A DNA stretch of 64,000 nt. Origin: Streptomyces lichenis. GTDB taxonomy: Bacteria > Actinomycetota > Actinomycetes > Streptomycetales > Streptomycetaceae. Where the stretch lies: assembly GCF_023218175.1 (NCBI RefSeq), contig NZ_JALPTH010000027.1:1-64000 (forward strand). Reading direction: 5' to 3'. Of the stretch, positions 43,946 to 53,482 are shown in pieces. The notes beneath the pieces were generated by a model. The model did no database searches, was not told where the DNA came from, and saw only the letters and a program-made list of their open reading frames with translations. Every line of letters starts with the position of its first letter. The stretch's first letter is position 1. The position numbers and the translations under genes are program-made.

Positions 43946-45601
43946 TCACCGCACCGGGGCGTACACCCGCTCGACCTTCTGCGTCCCGTTCAGCGTCCGG
44001 TACGAGCGCAGCCACGCCGAGGTGGCGTCCGGGCGGGCCTTGTCGGACACCGCGTAGTAGTCCATCTGCGTCCGCTCGGCCGTCACATCCAGCACCCCGT
44101 AGCCGTGCCGGTCCAGATCCACCCACTTCACATGGCGGTTGGCGGCCCGCAGCGCGGTCGCGGCGGCCACCGACACCGTGCCCGCCGGCACCCGCAGCAG
44201 GTCGTCCAGGTTGTCCGAGGACACCGAGGTCACCACGAACTCGGTCGCCGCCGACCGGGACAGCGGATAGGTCGCCGCCGTCACCGGCACGTCGTTCGCC
44301 CAGGCCATGTGGATGTCCCCGGTCAGGAACACGGTGTTGCGGACGGCCCGCCCGGTCAGATGCGCCAGCAGCTCCCGGCGGTCGTCGGTGTAGCCGTCCC
44401 ACTGGTCGGTGTTGACCGCCAGCCCGCCCTTCGGCAGCCCCAGCAGCTCCGCGAGCGGCGCCAGCAGATGCGCCGGCAGCGAGCCGAACGCCACCGGGGA
44501 GATCATCACCGAGGTGCCCACCAGCTGCCAGACCGCGTCCGAGGACGACAGCCCCGCCTTCAGCCAGTCCAGTTGGGCCCGCCCGGTGACCGTCCGCTCC
44601 GGGTCGTCCACCTGCCCGCTGCCCACCGAGACCTGCTGGGAGCGGAACGAGCGCAGGTCCAGCAGATGCAGATCGGCCAGACCGCCGAACCGCAGCCGCC
44701 GGTAGACCGTCCCCTCCGTCGAGGCGCGCACCGGCATCCACTCGAAGTACGCCCGCTTCGCCGCCGCCACCCGGGCCGCCCAGTCGCCCTCCGCGCCCGG
44801 GGTGTGGTTCTCCGCCCCGCCGGTCCAGGCGTCGTTGGCGAACTCGTGGTCGTCCCAGATCGCCACCACCGGATGCGCGGCGTGCAGCGCCTGGAGGTCG
44901 GGGTCCGTCTTGTACGTGGCGTGCCGCAGCCGGTAGTCGGCCAGCGTGGTGATCTCGTGCGCCGGGAGGTGCGGCCGCACCGTGTACTTCGCCGCCGGGT
45001 ACGTCCCGGACGCGTACTCGTACACGTAGTCGCCCAGGTGCAGCACCGCGTCCAGGTCCGGGCGGGCGGCGAGATGGCGGTACGCGGAGAAGTAGCCGGA
45101 CTCCCAGTTGGCGCAGGACACCACCCCGAACCGCACCCCTTGGGCGGTCACCCCGGCGGCGGGCGCGGTCCGGGTGCGGCCGGTGGCGGAGACGGTCCCG
45201 TCGGCGGTGAACCGGTAGTGGTACGCGGTGGCCGGGGCCAGCCCGCGGACGTCCGCCTTCACGGTGTGGTCGCCGGCCGCGGTGGCTCTCACCGCGCCCC
45301 GGGCGACGATCCGGGTGAACCCGGCGTCCTCGGCGACCTCCCACCCGACCTCGGTGTCCGGCCCCGCGCCCGAACCCGGTATGGCGTCGGGCACCGGGGT
45401 CACCCGGGTCCAGAGCAGCACCCCGTCGGGCAGCGGGTCACCGGAGGCGACGCCATGGACGAAGGCGGGGCCCGGCGCGGCGGGCACGGCGCTCGCGGGG
45501 CCCGCGAGGCCCGCCAGGGCGGGCGCGGCGACGGCGGTGGTGGCCGCGGCCTTCACGACCGTGCGGCGGCTGGGGGAAACGGAGAGCTCACGACTGGTCA
45601 C
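43946..45601 (-). CDS. phoD: Secreted PhoD-type phosphodiesterase/phosphatase
   Basis: About 551 residues. The N-terminus is a Tat signal (SRRTVVKAAATTAVAAPALA, cleavage after ASA near 40). A fibronectin-like N-terminal domain is followed by the PhoD metallophosphatase domain with VVSCANWESG, HLGDYVYEY, IWDDHEFANDAW and FLTGDIHMAW. PhoD enzymes release phosphate from phosphodiesters such as teichoic acids and need Ca2+/Fe3+. I chose GTG 45601; TTG 45607 would add two residues. I see no obvious pho box in the 162 nt upstream. Confidence 0.92.
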   Translation of the reverse strand: MTSRELSVSPSRRTVVKAAATTAVAAPALAGLAGPASAVPAAPGPAFVHGVASGDPLPDGVLLWTRVTPVPDAIPGSGAGPDTEVGWEVAEDAGFTRIVARGAVRATAAGDHTVKADVRGLAPATAYHYRFTADGTVSATGRTRTAPAAGVTAQGVRFGVVSCANWESGYFSAYRHLAARPDLDAVLHLGDYVYEYASGTYPAAKYTVRPHLPAHEITTLADYRLRHATYKTDPDLQALHAAHPVVAIWDDHEFANDAWTGGAENHTPGAEGDWAARVAAAKRAYFEWMPVRASTEGTVYRRLRFGGLADLHLLDLRSFRSQQVSVGSGQVDDPERTVTGRAQLDWLKAGLSSSDAVWQLVGTSVMISPVAFGSLPAHLLAPLAELLGLPKGGLAVNTDQWDGYTDDRRELLAHLTGRAVRNTVFLTGDIHMAWANDVPVTAATYPLSRSAATEFVVTSVSSDNLDDLLRVPAGTVSVAAATALRAANRHVKWVDLDRHGYGVLDVTAERTQMDYYAVSDKARPDATSAWLRSYRTLNGTQKVERVYAPVR

Positions 45602-45723
45602 AGACAATCAGATTACCGACCGGTATGGCCGATGGCAGGTGGTTCGGATGAAGAACCGCCGTCGTTTGACCGTCCATTGACCCATGCGGGGGCCGGTGGT
45701 GAGCGGGGTGGGACGCAGGGGGC

Positions 45724-45756
45724 CGGGGTGGCGCCCGTGGTCCGGGCGCCACCCCG
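45724..45756. terminator. Terminator after the DsbA-like gene
   Basis: A perfect 14-bp stem (45724-45737 with 45743-45756), loop TGGTC, only 8 nt past the stop of the minus-strand thioredoxin-fold gene. Confidence 0.85.
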
Positions 45757-45763
45757 ACGGGGC

Positions 45764-46603
45764 TCAGGCCTTCAGCGCCTTGTCGATCGCGGTCGTGAAC
45801 TCCTCGGCCGTCAGCGGGGCGTTCTTGCCGTTCGCACCCGTCACCGGCTTGCCGTCCATCTTCAGCGTCGGCGTGCCCTGCACATCGCTCTTGGAGAACA
45901 CCGCGGACATCTTCAGCGCCCAGGCGTCGAAGGTGCCGCCCTCCACGTTCTTCCTGAACGCCGCGTTGCCCTTGAGCGCCGGCACCGAGTCGGCGGCCTT
46001 CAGCAGGTAGTCGTCCTTGGCGAACGCGTCCTCGGACTCCTCCGGGTGGAACTCGGCCGAGTACAGCGCGCTCTTGTACGCCAGGAACGCCTCCGGGCTC
46101 ACATCCAGCGCCGCGCCCAGCGCGCTCAGCGCGTTCTTCGAGCCCTGGCCGACGGAACCGACCTTCTCCTCGGCGATGTTGTCGCCGTCCAGGAAGGTGG
46201 CGCCGATGTACCGCAGCTTGTACTTGCCGGCCGCGACGTCCTCGTCGACCGTCTTGCCGACCTGCTGCTCGAACGTCGCACAGACCGGGCAGCGCGAGTC
46301 CTCGTACACCTCCAGGGTCTTCTTCGCGGACGCCTTGCCCACGACGACCGTGGTGCCGTCCGGGCCCGAGGTGTTCTTCGGCTTCCTCACGTCCTTGGCG
46401 TCCATCGCCGCCTCCCAGTGGGACGGCTTGTTCATCTGCACCACGGCGTAGCTGATGCCGCCGGCCAGCGCCAGCACACCGACCACCGACAGGGCGACCG
46501 TCACCTGCCGGCGGACCTTCGCCTTCTTCGCCTCGCGCTCGCGCTCCTCGCGCAGCCGCTCGCGGGCGGCGGCCTTGTTGGCCTTGCTGTTCCGTGCACT
46601 CAT
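45764..46603 (-). CDS. Membrane-anchored DsbA-like thioredoxin protein
   Basis: 279 residues: a highly charged N-terminus (1-32), one membrane segment (33-56), then an extracytoplasmic DsbA/thioredoxin fold with the redox pair Cys105-P-V-Cys108 and the cis-proline in GTPTLKM. It should oxidise or isomerise disulfides in secreted proteins. ATG 46603 follows a gene for a membrane protein by 42 nt; that neighbour might be its electron partner, though it lacks recognisable DsbB/VKOR motifs. Confidence 0.9.
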   Translation of the reverse strand: MSARNSKANKAAARERLREEREREAKKAKVRRQVTVALSVVGVLALAGGISYAVVQMNKPSHWEAAMDAKDVRKPKNTSGPDGTTVVVGKASAKKTLEVYEDSRCPVCATFEQQVGKTVDEDVAAGKYKLRYIGATFLDGDNIAEEKVGSVGQGSKNALSALGAALDVSPEAFLAYKSALYSAEFHPEESEDAFAKDDYLLKAADSVPALKGNAAFRKNVEGGTFDAWALKMSAVFSKSDVQGTPTLKMDGKPVTGANGKNAPLTAEEFTTAIDKALKA

Positions 46604-46645
46604 GGGTCTTCTCCGTACGGGTGGGAAAGGGTGGACGTTCGTCGC

Positions 46646-47335
46646 TCAGGCGGTGAGGCCCGGGCACGGCGGTCCACGCCGTCCGACGGAGTGCACCAGC
46701 AGCCGGCCGCGGCCGGCCTTCGGGGGCGCGGTGGTGGGGCGCGACCGGGGCGGCGCCGTGCGAGGAGCCAGGGCGGGGGCCGAGGCCACCCTGGGCAGGC
46801 GGAACGCCAGTGCCGCGACCGTGCGGGCCAGCCCGGCCAGTGCGCTCTCGCCCCGGCGGAGGTAGCCGGCCGCGGCGAGGCCCACCGCGACGTGCACGGC
46901 GAGCAGCAGCAGCGGGAGGGCGGGGCTGGGGTCGCTCAGGGCCTCCGGGGCGGCCCCGGTCCCGGCGACCCCGGGCAGCGCCGCGCCCACCGGGCCGCCG
47001 CCGCACAGCACGTCCACGCCGACGGCCCGCAGCGAACCGGCGACGGGGCCGCCGGAGGGGCCGTAGCAGACGTGCTGGCCGGTGGTGAAGACGGTGTCCG
47101 CGGCGAGCTCCAGCGGGACGAGCAGCCCGGCGATGGACCAGAACCCGCGCTCCCGCCCGGCCAGCGCGTACGCGGCCGCGAACACGGCGGCGACGACGGC
47201 GGCGAGGCTGCCCAGGGGCAGCGGGACGCGGGACAGCAGGACGTGGGAGGCCGCGGACAGTGTCACGGTCAACGCCGTGAAGACCGCCGCGCGCACCCCC
47301 CTGAGCCGGGTCCCGGATATGCCGTTCGCGTCCAT
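46646..47335 (-). CDS. Hypothetical integral membrane protein
   Basis: 229 residues with about four or five membrane segments (about 15-35, 40-58, 64-85, 140-162) and a Pro/Arg-rich cytoplasmic tail (190-229). Two cysteines sit in outward loops (GQHVCYGP, VLCGGGP). I do not recognise the family. It is directly upstream of the DsbA-like gene and probably in the same operon. Confidence 0.7.
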   Translation of the reverse strand: MDANGISGTRLRGVRAAVFTALTVTLSAASHVLLSRVPLPLGSLAAVVAAVFAAAYALAGRERGFWSIAGLLVPLELAADTVFTTGQHVCYGPSGGPVAGSLRAVGVDVLCGGGPVGAALPGVAGTGAAPEALSDPSPALPLLLLAVHVAVGLAAAGYLRRGESALAGLARTVAALAFRLPRVASAPALAPRTAPPRSRPTTAPPKAGRGRLLVHSVGRRGPPCPGLTA

Positions 47336-47910
47336 CGCGGGAACGAGTGTGCCATGCGGCGGGGTAAGCGGCGGCTAAGTGGGCGGCTGGCGCCGCCGGT
47401 GCCCGGGCCGGGCTGCTGCCCGGTGGCCTCGCTGACCTGGGCGGCTCTTGCCGCCGGTGTCCGGGTCGCTGCCTGGTGGCTTCGCTGACGCGGGTGGGTC
47501 TGTGCTTGGTTCCGGTCCGGTGGTCGGGCCGCTGCCTGGTGGGCGCGCTGACGCGGGTGGGTCTGTCTCGGGGTGGGTTCGGTGGCCTTTTCCAGGCCCG
47601 GTGGTCGGGTCCGCTCTGCGGTGGGTGGGGGCGTGGGCACTCCGGGCTCACGTGCTCGCGGCTCGCGCTCACCGTTCGACGCTCAAGCGCACCGCCTCAT
47701 TACGCTCGGCCGCTCCGCGCGCGACCCTGCGTACCCCCACCCGACCGGCGGCGCACTGACCGATTCGCCGTGGTCGCGCACTATCGGGCCGGGGCCCGGA
47801 CCGTCTCGTCCGGACTCCACCTGACCGGCGGAGGCTTCCGGGCAGACGCGGCCCCCGGCGGCGCAAGCCGCCCACGCGGGGCCACCGGTCCGCGGATGAA
47901 GGCCCGGCGA
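47336..47910. other. 575-nt non-coding gap with imperfect direct repeats
   Basis: No supported gene. Three imperfect copies of a CTGCCTGGTGGC...CGCTGACGCGGGTGGGTCTGT-type unit, written here in two pieces, begin at 47416, 47469 and 47532. The codon pattern is poor in all frames. The promoter of the membrane protein/DsbA operon should lie here but I cannot place it. Confidence 0.5.
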
Positions 47911-49236
47911 CTACAGACCCGGTACTCGGCCGTTGCGGAAGAGGTCGACGAAGATCTGGTGGTCGGCCCGGGCGCGGGCTCCGTAGGTGTGGGCGAAGTC
48001 GACCAGCAGCTCCGGGAAGCCCGTCTCGTCCGCGGAGATCGCCGCGTCGATGGCGCGCTCCGTGGAGAACGGCACCAGGGAGTGCCCGCTCTCGTCGTCC
48101 GCCGCCGCGTGCATCGCGGCCACCGCGCGGCCCAGGTCGGCGACGACCGCCGCGATCTCCTGGGGGTCGTCGATGTCGGACCAGTCCAGGTCCACCGCGT
48201 ACGGCGAGACCTCGGCGACCAGCTGGCCGGCGCCGTCCAGTTCGGTCCAGCCGAGCCAGGGGTCGGCGTGGGCCTGGAGGGCGCGCTGGGAGATGACCGT
48301 GCGGTGGCCCTCGTGGCGGAAGTAGCCGCGGACCGCGGGGTCGGTGAGGTGGCGGGAGACGGCCGGGGTCTGGCCCTGCTTCATGTAGATGACGACGTCG
48401 TTCTCCAGGGCGTCGCTGTTGCCCTCCAGGAGGATGTTGTACGAGGGCAGGCCCGCCGAGCCGATGCCGATGCCCCGGCGGCCGACCACGTCCTTGACCC
48501 GGTGGGTGTCCGGGCGGGCCCGGCTCGCCTCGGGCAGGGTCTCCAGGTACGCCCCGAACGCGTCCAGCACCTTGTAGCGGGTGGCCGCGTCCAGGTCGAT
48601 GGTGCCGCCGCCCGGCGTGAAGCGGCGTTCGAAGTCGCGTACCTCGGTCATGGAGTCCAGCAGCCCGAACCGGGTCAGCGCCCTGGCCACCCGCAGCGCG
48701 GCGAGGAGGGGGCCGTCGGCGGTGTCCAGGGTGAAGGGCTGGGCCTCGTCGCTGCGGGTGCCGGTGGCCAGCGCGTGGATCCGCTCGCGGTAGGCCGCGG
48801 CGAAGATCCGGACCAGCTCGGTGATCTGGTCGTCACCGAGGGCCTTGGCGTAGCCGATCAGCGCCAGGGAGGCGGCGAGCCGCTTGACGTCCCAGGTGAA
48901 GGGACCGACGTACGCCTCGTCGAAGTCGTTGACGTTGAAGACCAGGCGGCCGTTGGCGTCCAGGTAGGTGCCGAAGTTCTCGGCGTGCAGATCGCCGTGG
49001 ATCCAGACCCGGGAGGTGCACTCGTCGAGGAAGGGGCCGCCGTGCTGCTCCTGCTCCAGGTCGGCGTAGAACAGGCAGGCCGAGCCCCGGTAGAAGGCGA
49101 ACGCGGAGCCGGCCATCTTGCGGAACTTGACCCGGAAGGCGGCCGGGTCGGCGGCCAGGAGCTCGCCGAAGGCGGTGCCGAAGACGGAGAGGATCTGCTC
49201 GCCGCGTTCCTCGGCGGCGGGCTGGGGGACCGGCAT
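47911..49236 (-). CDS. DUF2252 family protein
   Basis: 441 residues. The central HGDLHAENFGTY (80-91) and FNVNDFDEAYVGP resemble the catalytic and metal-binding loops of aminoglycoside phosphotransferase-like kinases, which DUF2252 proteins are thought to resemble; activity is unknown. An upstream ATG (49284) would add 16 residues, but ATG 49236 has AGGAGG nine bases before it and is preferred. It is divergent from dnaE. Confidence 0.88.
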   Translation of the reverse strand: MPVPQPAAEERGEQILSVFGTAFGELLAADPAAFRVKFRKMAGSAFAFYRGSACLFYADLEQEQHGGPFLDECTSRVWIHGDLHAENFGTYLDANGRLVFNVNDFDEAYVGPFTWDVKRLAASLALIGYAKALGDDQITELVRIFAAAYRERIHALATGTRSDEAQPFTLDTADGPLLAALRVARALTRFGLLDSMTEVRDFERRFTPGGGTIDLDAATRYKVLDAFGAYLETLPEASRARPDTHRVKDVVGRRGIGIGSAGLPSYNILLEGNSDALENDVVIYMKQGQTPAVSRHLTDPAVRGYFRHEGHRTVISQRALQAHADPWLGWTELDGAGQLVAEVSPYAVDLDWSDIDDPQEIAAVVADLGRAVAAMHAAADDESGHSLVPFSTERAIDAAISADETGFPELLVDFAHTYGARARADHQIFVDLFRNGRVPGL

Positions 49237-49396
49237 GGCGGGGTGCCTCCTGGGGGTGCGGGGTGTTTCCGGTGGGCGGGCCATGAGGGGGTGGCCGCCA
49301 CAGCGTGACCGTACTCCCGGGTGCGGGATGGCTGTCGGCGGGGCGGTCTAGAGTTGAGGGCCGCCCCCCTCGTCCTCGACCCCGGAAGGCGCCACC

Positions 49397-52300
49397 GTGT
49401 CGAAGCCGCCGTTCACGCACCTGCACGTCCACACCCAGTACTCGCTGCTGGACGGTGCCGCGCGGCTGAAGGACATGTTCAACGCGTGCAACGAGATGGG
49501 CATGACCCATATCGCCATGTCCGACCACGGCAACCTGCACGGGGCGTACGACTTCTTCCACACCGCGAAGAAGGCCGGGGTCACGCCGATCATCGGGATC
49601 GAGGCGTACGTCGCGCCGGAGTCGCGGCGCAACAAGCGCAAGATCCAGTGGGGGCAGCCGCACCAGAAGCGGGACGACGTGTCCGGTTCGGGTGGTTACA
49701 CGCACAAGACGATCTGGGCGGCGAACGCCACCGGGCTGCACAACATCTTCCGGCTCTCCTCGGACGCGTACAAGGAGGGCTGGCTGCAGAAGTGGCCCCG
49801 GATGGACAAGGAGACCATCTCCCAGTGGTCGGAGGGTCTGATCGCCTCCACCGGCTGCCCGTCCGGCGAGCTGCAGACCCGGCTGCGGCTGGGGCAGTTC
49901 GACGAGGCGCTGAAGTCGGCCTCCGAGTACCAGGACATCTTCGGCAAGGACCGGTACTTCCTGGAGCTGATGGACCACGGCATCGAGATCGAGCGCCGGG
50001 TCCGCGACGGGCTGCTGGAGATCGGCAAGAAGCTCGGCATCCCGCCGCTGGTGACGAATGACTCGCACTACACCTACGCGCACGAGGCGACCGCGCACGA
50101 CGCCCTGCTGTGCATCCAGACCGGCAAGAACCTCTCCGACCCGGACCGCTTCAAGTTCGACGGCACGGGCTACTACCTGAAGTCCACGGACGAGATGTAC
50201 GCCATCGACTCCTCGGACGCCTGGCAGCAGGGCTGCGCCAACACCCTGCTGGTGGCCGAGCAGATCGACACCGAGGGCATGTTCGTCGAGCGCAACCTGA
50301 TGCCGCGCTTCGACATCCCCGAGGGGTACACGGAGGTCTCCTGGTTCCGCGAGGAGACCATGCGCGGGATGGAGCGCCGGTACGAGGGGAACATCCCGGA
50401 GGACCGGCTCAGGCAGGTCGAGTACGAGATGGACACCATCATCTCGATGGGCTTCCCCGGCTACTTCCTGGTGGTCGCCGACTTCATCATGTGGGCCAAG
50501 AACCAGGGCATCGCGGTGGGCCCGGGCCGCGGCTCGGCGGCCGGCTCGATCGTCGCGTACGCGCTGGGGATCACCGACCTCGACCCGCTCACCCACGGAC
50601 TGATCTTCGAGCGGTTCCTCAACCCCGAGCGCATCTCCATGCCCGACGTCGACATCGACTTCGACGAGCGCCGGCGCGTGGAGGTCATCCGGTACGTCAC
50701 GGAGAAGTACGGCGCCGACAAGGTCGCCATGATCGGCACCTACGGCACCATCAAGGCGAAGAACGCGATCAAGGACTCGGCGCGGGTGCTCGGCTACCCG
50801 TACGCCATGGGCGACCGGATCACCAAGGCGATGCCCGCCGACGTCCTCGGCAAGGGCATCCCGCTCTCCGGCATCCTCGACTCCTCCCACCCCCGGTACT
50901 CCGAGGCCGGCGAGGTGCGCGGGATGTACGAGAACGAGCCGGACGTGAAGAAGGTCATCGACACCGCGCGCGGTGTGGAGGGCCTGGTGCGGCAGATGGG
51001 CGTGCACGCCGCCGGCGTGATCATGTCCAGCGAGACCATCACCGACCACGTCCCGGTCTGGGTGCGGCACACCGACGGCGTCACCATCACGCAGTGGGAC
51101 TACCCGAGCTGCGAGTCGCTCGGCCTGCTGAAGATGGACTTCCTCGGGCTGCGCAACCTCACGATCATGGACGACGCCGTCAAGATGGTGAAGGCCAACA
51201 AGGGCGTCGACATCGACCTGCTGAGCCTGCCGCTCGACGACCCCAAGACCTTCGAACTGCTCCAGCGCGGCGACACCCTCGGCGTCTTCCAGTTCGACGG
51301 CGGGCCCATGCGCTCCCTGCTGCGGCTGATGAAGCCCGACAACTTCGAGGACATCTCCGCCGTCTCGGCCCTGTACCGGCCGGGCCCGATGGGCATGAAC
51401 TCGCACACCAACTACGCGCTGCGCAAGAACGGCCAGCAGGACATCACCCCGATCCACCCGGCCCTGGAGGAGCCGCTCAAGGAGGTCCTGGACGTCACCT
51501 ACGGCCTGATCGTCTACCAGGAGCAGGTGCAGAAGGCCGCCCAGATCATCGCCGGGTACTCGCTCGGCGAGGCCGACATCCTGCGGCGGGTGATGGGCAA
51601 GAAGAAGCCCGAGGAGCTGGCGAAGAACTTCGTCCTGTTCCAGGAGGGCGCCCGGAAGAAGGGCTACACCGACGAGGCGATCCAGGCCCTGTGGGACGTG
51701 CTGGTGCCCTTCGCCGGCTACGCGTTCAACAAGGCCCACTCCGCCGCGTACGGGCTGGTCTCCTACTGGACCGCGTATCTGAAGGCGAACTACCCGGCCG
51801 AGTACATGGCCGGGCTGCTGACCTCGGTCAAGGACGACAAGGACAAGTCGGCCGTCTATCTGAACGAGTGCCGGCGCATGGGCATCAAGGTGCTGCCGCC
51901 GGACGTCAACGAGTCCGAGTCCAACTTCGCCGCCCAGGGTGACGACATGATCCTCTTCGGGCTCACCGCGGTGCGCAACGTCGGCACCAACGTGGTCGAG
52001 TCGATCATCCGGTGCCGGAAGGCCAAGGGGAAGTACGCCACCTTCCCGGACTTCCTGGACAAGGTCGAGGTGGTGGTCTGCAACAAGCGGACCATCGAGT
52101 CGCTGATCAAGGCCGGCGGCTTCGACACCATGGGCCACACCCGCAAGTCCCTGGTCGCCCACCACGAAGGCATGATCGACAACGTGGTGGCGGTCAAGCG
52201 CAAGGAGGCCGAGGGGCAGTTCGACCTCTTCGGCGGCATGGGTGAGGCGGCTGCCGGGGACGAGCCGGGCTTCGGGCTGGACATCGAGTTCTCCGATGTG

Positions 52301-52939
52301 GAGTGGGACAAGACGTATCTGCTCGCCCAGGAGCGCGAGATGCTCGGCCTGTACGTCTCCGACCACCCGCTGTTCGGGCTGGAGCACGTGCTGTCCGACA
52401 AGGCCGACGCCGGTATCCAGCAGCTCACCGGAGGCGAGCACTCCGACGGCGCGGTGGTCACCATCGGCGGCATCATCTCCGGGCTGCAGCGCAAGATGAC
52501 CAAGCAGGGCAACGCCTGGGCCATCGCCACCGTCGAGGACCTGGCCGGCTCCATCGAGTGCATGTTCTTCCCCGCCACCTACCAGCTGGTCTCCACCCAG
52601 CTCGTCGAGGACACCGTCGTGTTCGTCAAGGGACGGCTGGACAAGCGGGAGGACGTGCCCCGGCTGGTCGCCATGGAGCTGATGGTCCCCGACCTGTCCT
52701 CGGCCGGGACCAACGCGCCGGTGGTGCTCACCATCCCCACCGTGAAGGTCACCCCGCCGATGATCAGCCGCCTCGGCGAGATCCTCACCCACCACCGGGG
52801 CAACACCGAGGTGCGGATCAAGCTCCAGGGCCCCCGCTCCACCACGGTGCTCCGGCTCGACCGGCACCGGGTCCAGCCGGACCCGGCCCTCTTCGGCGAC
52901 CTGAAGGTGCTGCTCGGCCCGTCCTGCCTGGCCGGCTGA
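49397..52939 (+). CDS. dnaE: DNA polymerase III alpha subunit
   Basis: 1180 residues, the usual length. An N-terminal PHP domain (THLHVHTQYSLLDG) precedes the palm with the catalytic PDVDIDFDERRR near 415, and then the fingers, the helix-hairpin-helix and the OB-fold domains. It is the replicative polymerase of Streptomyces (DnaE1 type). GTG 49397 lies about 43 nt after TAGAGT (49349-49354), a possible -10 box. Confidence 0.98.
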   Translation: MSKPPFTHLHVHTQYSLLDGAARLKDMFNACNEMGMTHIAMSDHGNLHGAYDFFHTAKKAGVTPIIGIEAYVAPESRRNKRKIQWGQPHQKRDDVSGSGGYTHKTIWAANATGLHNIFRLSSDAYKEGWLQKWPRMDKETISQWSEGLIASTGCPSGELQTRLRLGQFDEALKSASEYQDIFGKDRYFLELMDHGIEIERRVRDGLLEIGKKLGIPPLVTNDSHYTYAHEATAHDALLCIQTGKNLSDPDRFKFDGTGYYLKSTDEMYAIDSSDAWQQGCANTLLVAEQIDTEGMFVERNLMPRFDIPEGYTEVSWFREETMRGMERRYEGNIPEDRLRQVEYEMDTIISMGFPGYFLVVADFIMWAKNQGIAVGPGRGSAAGSIVAYALGITDLDPLTHGLIFERFLNPERISMPDVDIDFDERRRVEVIRYVTEKYGADKVAMIGTYGTIKAKNAIKDSARVLGYPYAMGDRITKAMPADVLGKGIPLSGILDSSHPRYSEAGEVRGMYENEPDVKKVIDTARGVEGLVRQMGVHAAGVIMSSETITDHVPVWVRHTDGVTITQWDYPSCESLGLLKMDFLGLRNLTIMDDAVKMVKANKGVDIDLLSLPLDDPKTFELLQRGDTLGVFQFDGGPMRSLLRLMKPDNFEDISAVSALYRPGPMGMNSHTNYALRKNGQQDITPIHPALEEPLKEVLDVTYGLIVYQEQVQKAAQIIAGYSLGEADILRRVMGKKKPEELAKNFVLFQEGARKKGYTDEAIQALWDVLVPFAGYAFNKAHSAAYGLVSYWTAYLKANYPAEYMAGLLTSVKDDKDKSAVYLNECRRMGIKVLPPDVNESESNFAAQGDDMILFGLTAVRNVGTNVVESIIRCRKAKGKYATFPDFLDKVEVVVCNKRTIESLIKAGGFDTMGHTRKSLVAHHEGMIDNVVAVKRKEAEGQFDLFGGMGEAAAGDEPGFGLDIEFSDVEWDKTYLLAQEREMLGLYVSDHPLFGLEHVLSDKADAGIQQLTGGEHSDGAVVTIGGIISGLQRKMTKQGNAWAIATVEDLAGSIECMFFPATYQLVSTQLVEDTVVFVKGRLDKREDVPRLVAMELMVPDLSSAGTNAPVVLTIPTVKVTPPMISRLGEILTHHRGNTEVRIKLQGPRSTTVLRLDRHRVQPDPALFGDLKVLLGPSCLAG

Positions 52940-52963
52940 GCCCTGCCGGACCCGGTCGTACGC

Positions 52964-53001
52964 GGAAGGGGCGCGCCCGTCGTCACGGGAGCGCCCCTTC
53001 C
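52964..53001. terminator. Terminator after dnaE
   Basis: GGAAGGGGCGC (52964-52974) pairs with GCGCCCCTTCC (52991-53001); the inner CCCGT/ACGGG pair extends the stem to about 16 bp with loop CGTC. It lies between dnaE and the converging 57-residue gene. Confidence 0.85.
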
Positions 53002-53029
53002 GGCGTCGGCACGGCGGCCGGCTGTGCCG

Positions 53030-53203
53030 TCAGTTGTGACCGAAGCGCTTCTGCCGGCCCTTGTGGGCCACATCGGTGGACGTCATCTGCGAGACGCGCT
53101 GCTCGGCGCGCTCCTCGATGGACGAGGCCTTCGCGGCCTGCTGCCCGCGCTCGGCCGGCGAGGACGTGGACTTGCCGCGGTTCTGCTTCCTGTCCTTGGC
53201 CAT
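53030..53203 (-). CDS. Small conserved-looking basic protein (57 residues)
   Basis: ATG 53203 with AGGAGG nine bases upstream encodes MAKDRKQNRGKSTSSPAERG followed by a helical QQAAKASSIEERAEQRVSQM and ending TSTDVAHKGRQKRFGHN. It is hydrophilic, rich in Lys, Arg, Gln and Ser, with no membrane segment or known domain. Codon use has strong third-position GC. It is too short for usual ORF cut-offs and is easily overlooked. Similar small proteins occur in Streptomyces as I recall; the function is unknown. Confidence 0.75.
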   Translation of the reverse strand: MAKDRKQNRGKSTSSPAERGQQAAKASSIEERAEQRVSQMTSTDVAHKGRQKRFGHN

Positions 53204-53482
53204 GGTGGTGCCTCCTGGGGGACTGCGGGGTCCGGGACGCCCTCAGCCTCACATACGCCTAATTACGCCGCATATTGGATCATTGCGGACAGTGAGCGGA
53301 GGCATGGCGAGGGTGCGCCGCGCCCCGGTGAGGGGCGCCCCCGCAGCGCCTTCCGGGACCTTTCCGACGATCCGCCACGCCGATGATCCAGTTCCGGCCG
53401 TCAACCCCCGGCCAGTCGGGCAGACTCGAAGGAAACCCGAAGCAACTCCCGATCCCGAGGTTCCCGAAAGAGGGTGGAACAC

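Noticed and set aside
43808..47488. 1226-residue plus-strand open frame
   Set aside because: Antisense to the kinase C-terminal neighbour, PhoD, DsbA-like and membrane protein genes.
47580..47800. tRNA gene in the 47-kb gap
   Set aside because: No cloverleaf with T-loop GGTTCGAATC-like sequence could be formed.
48833..52867. 1344-residue minus-strand open frame
   Set aside because: Antisense shadow of dnaE, rich in His, Gly and Arg as expected for such shadows.
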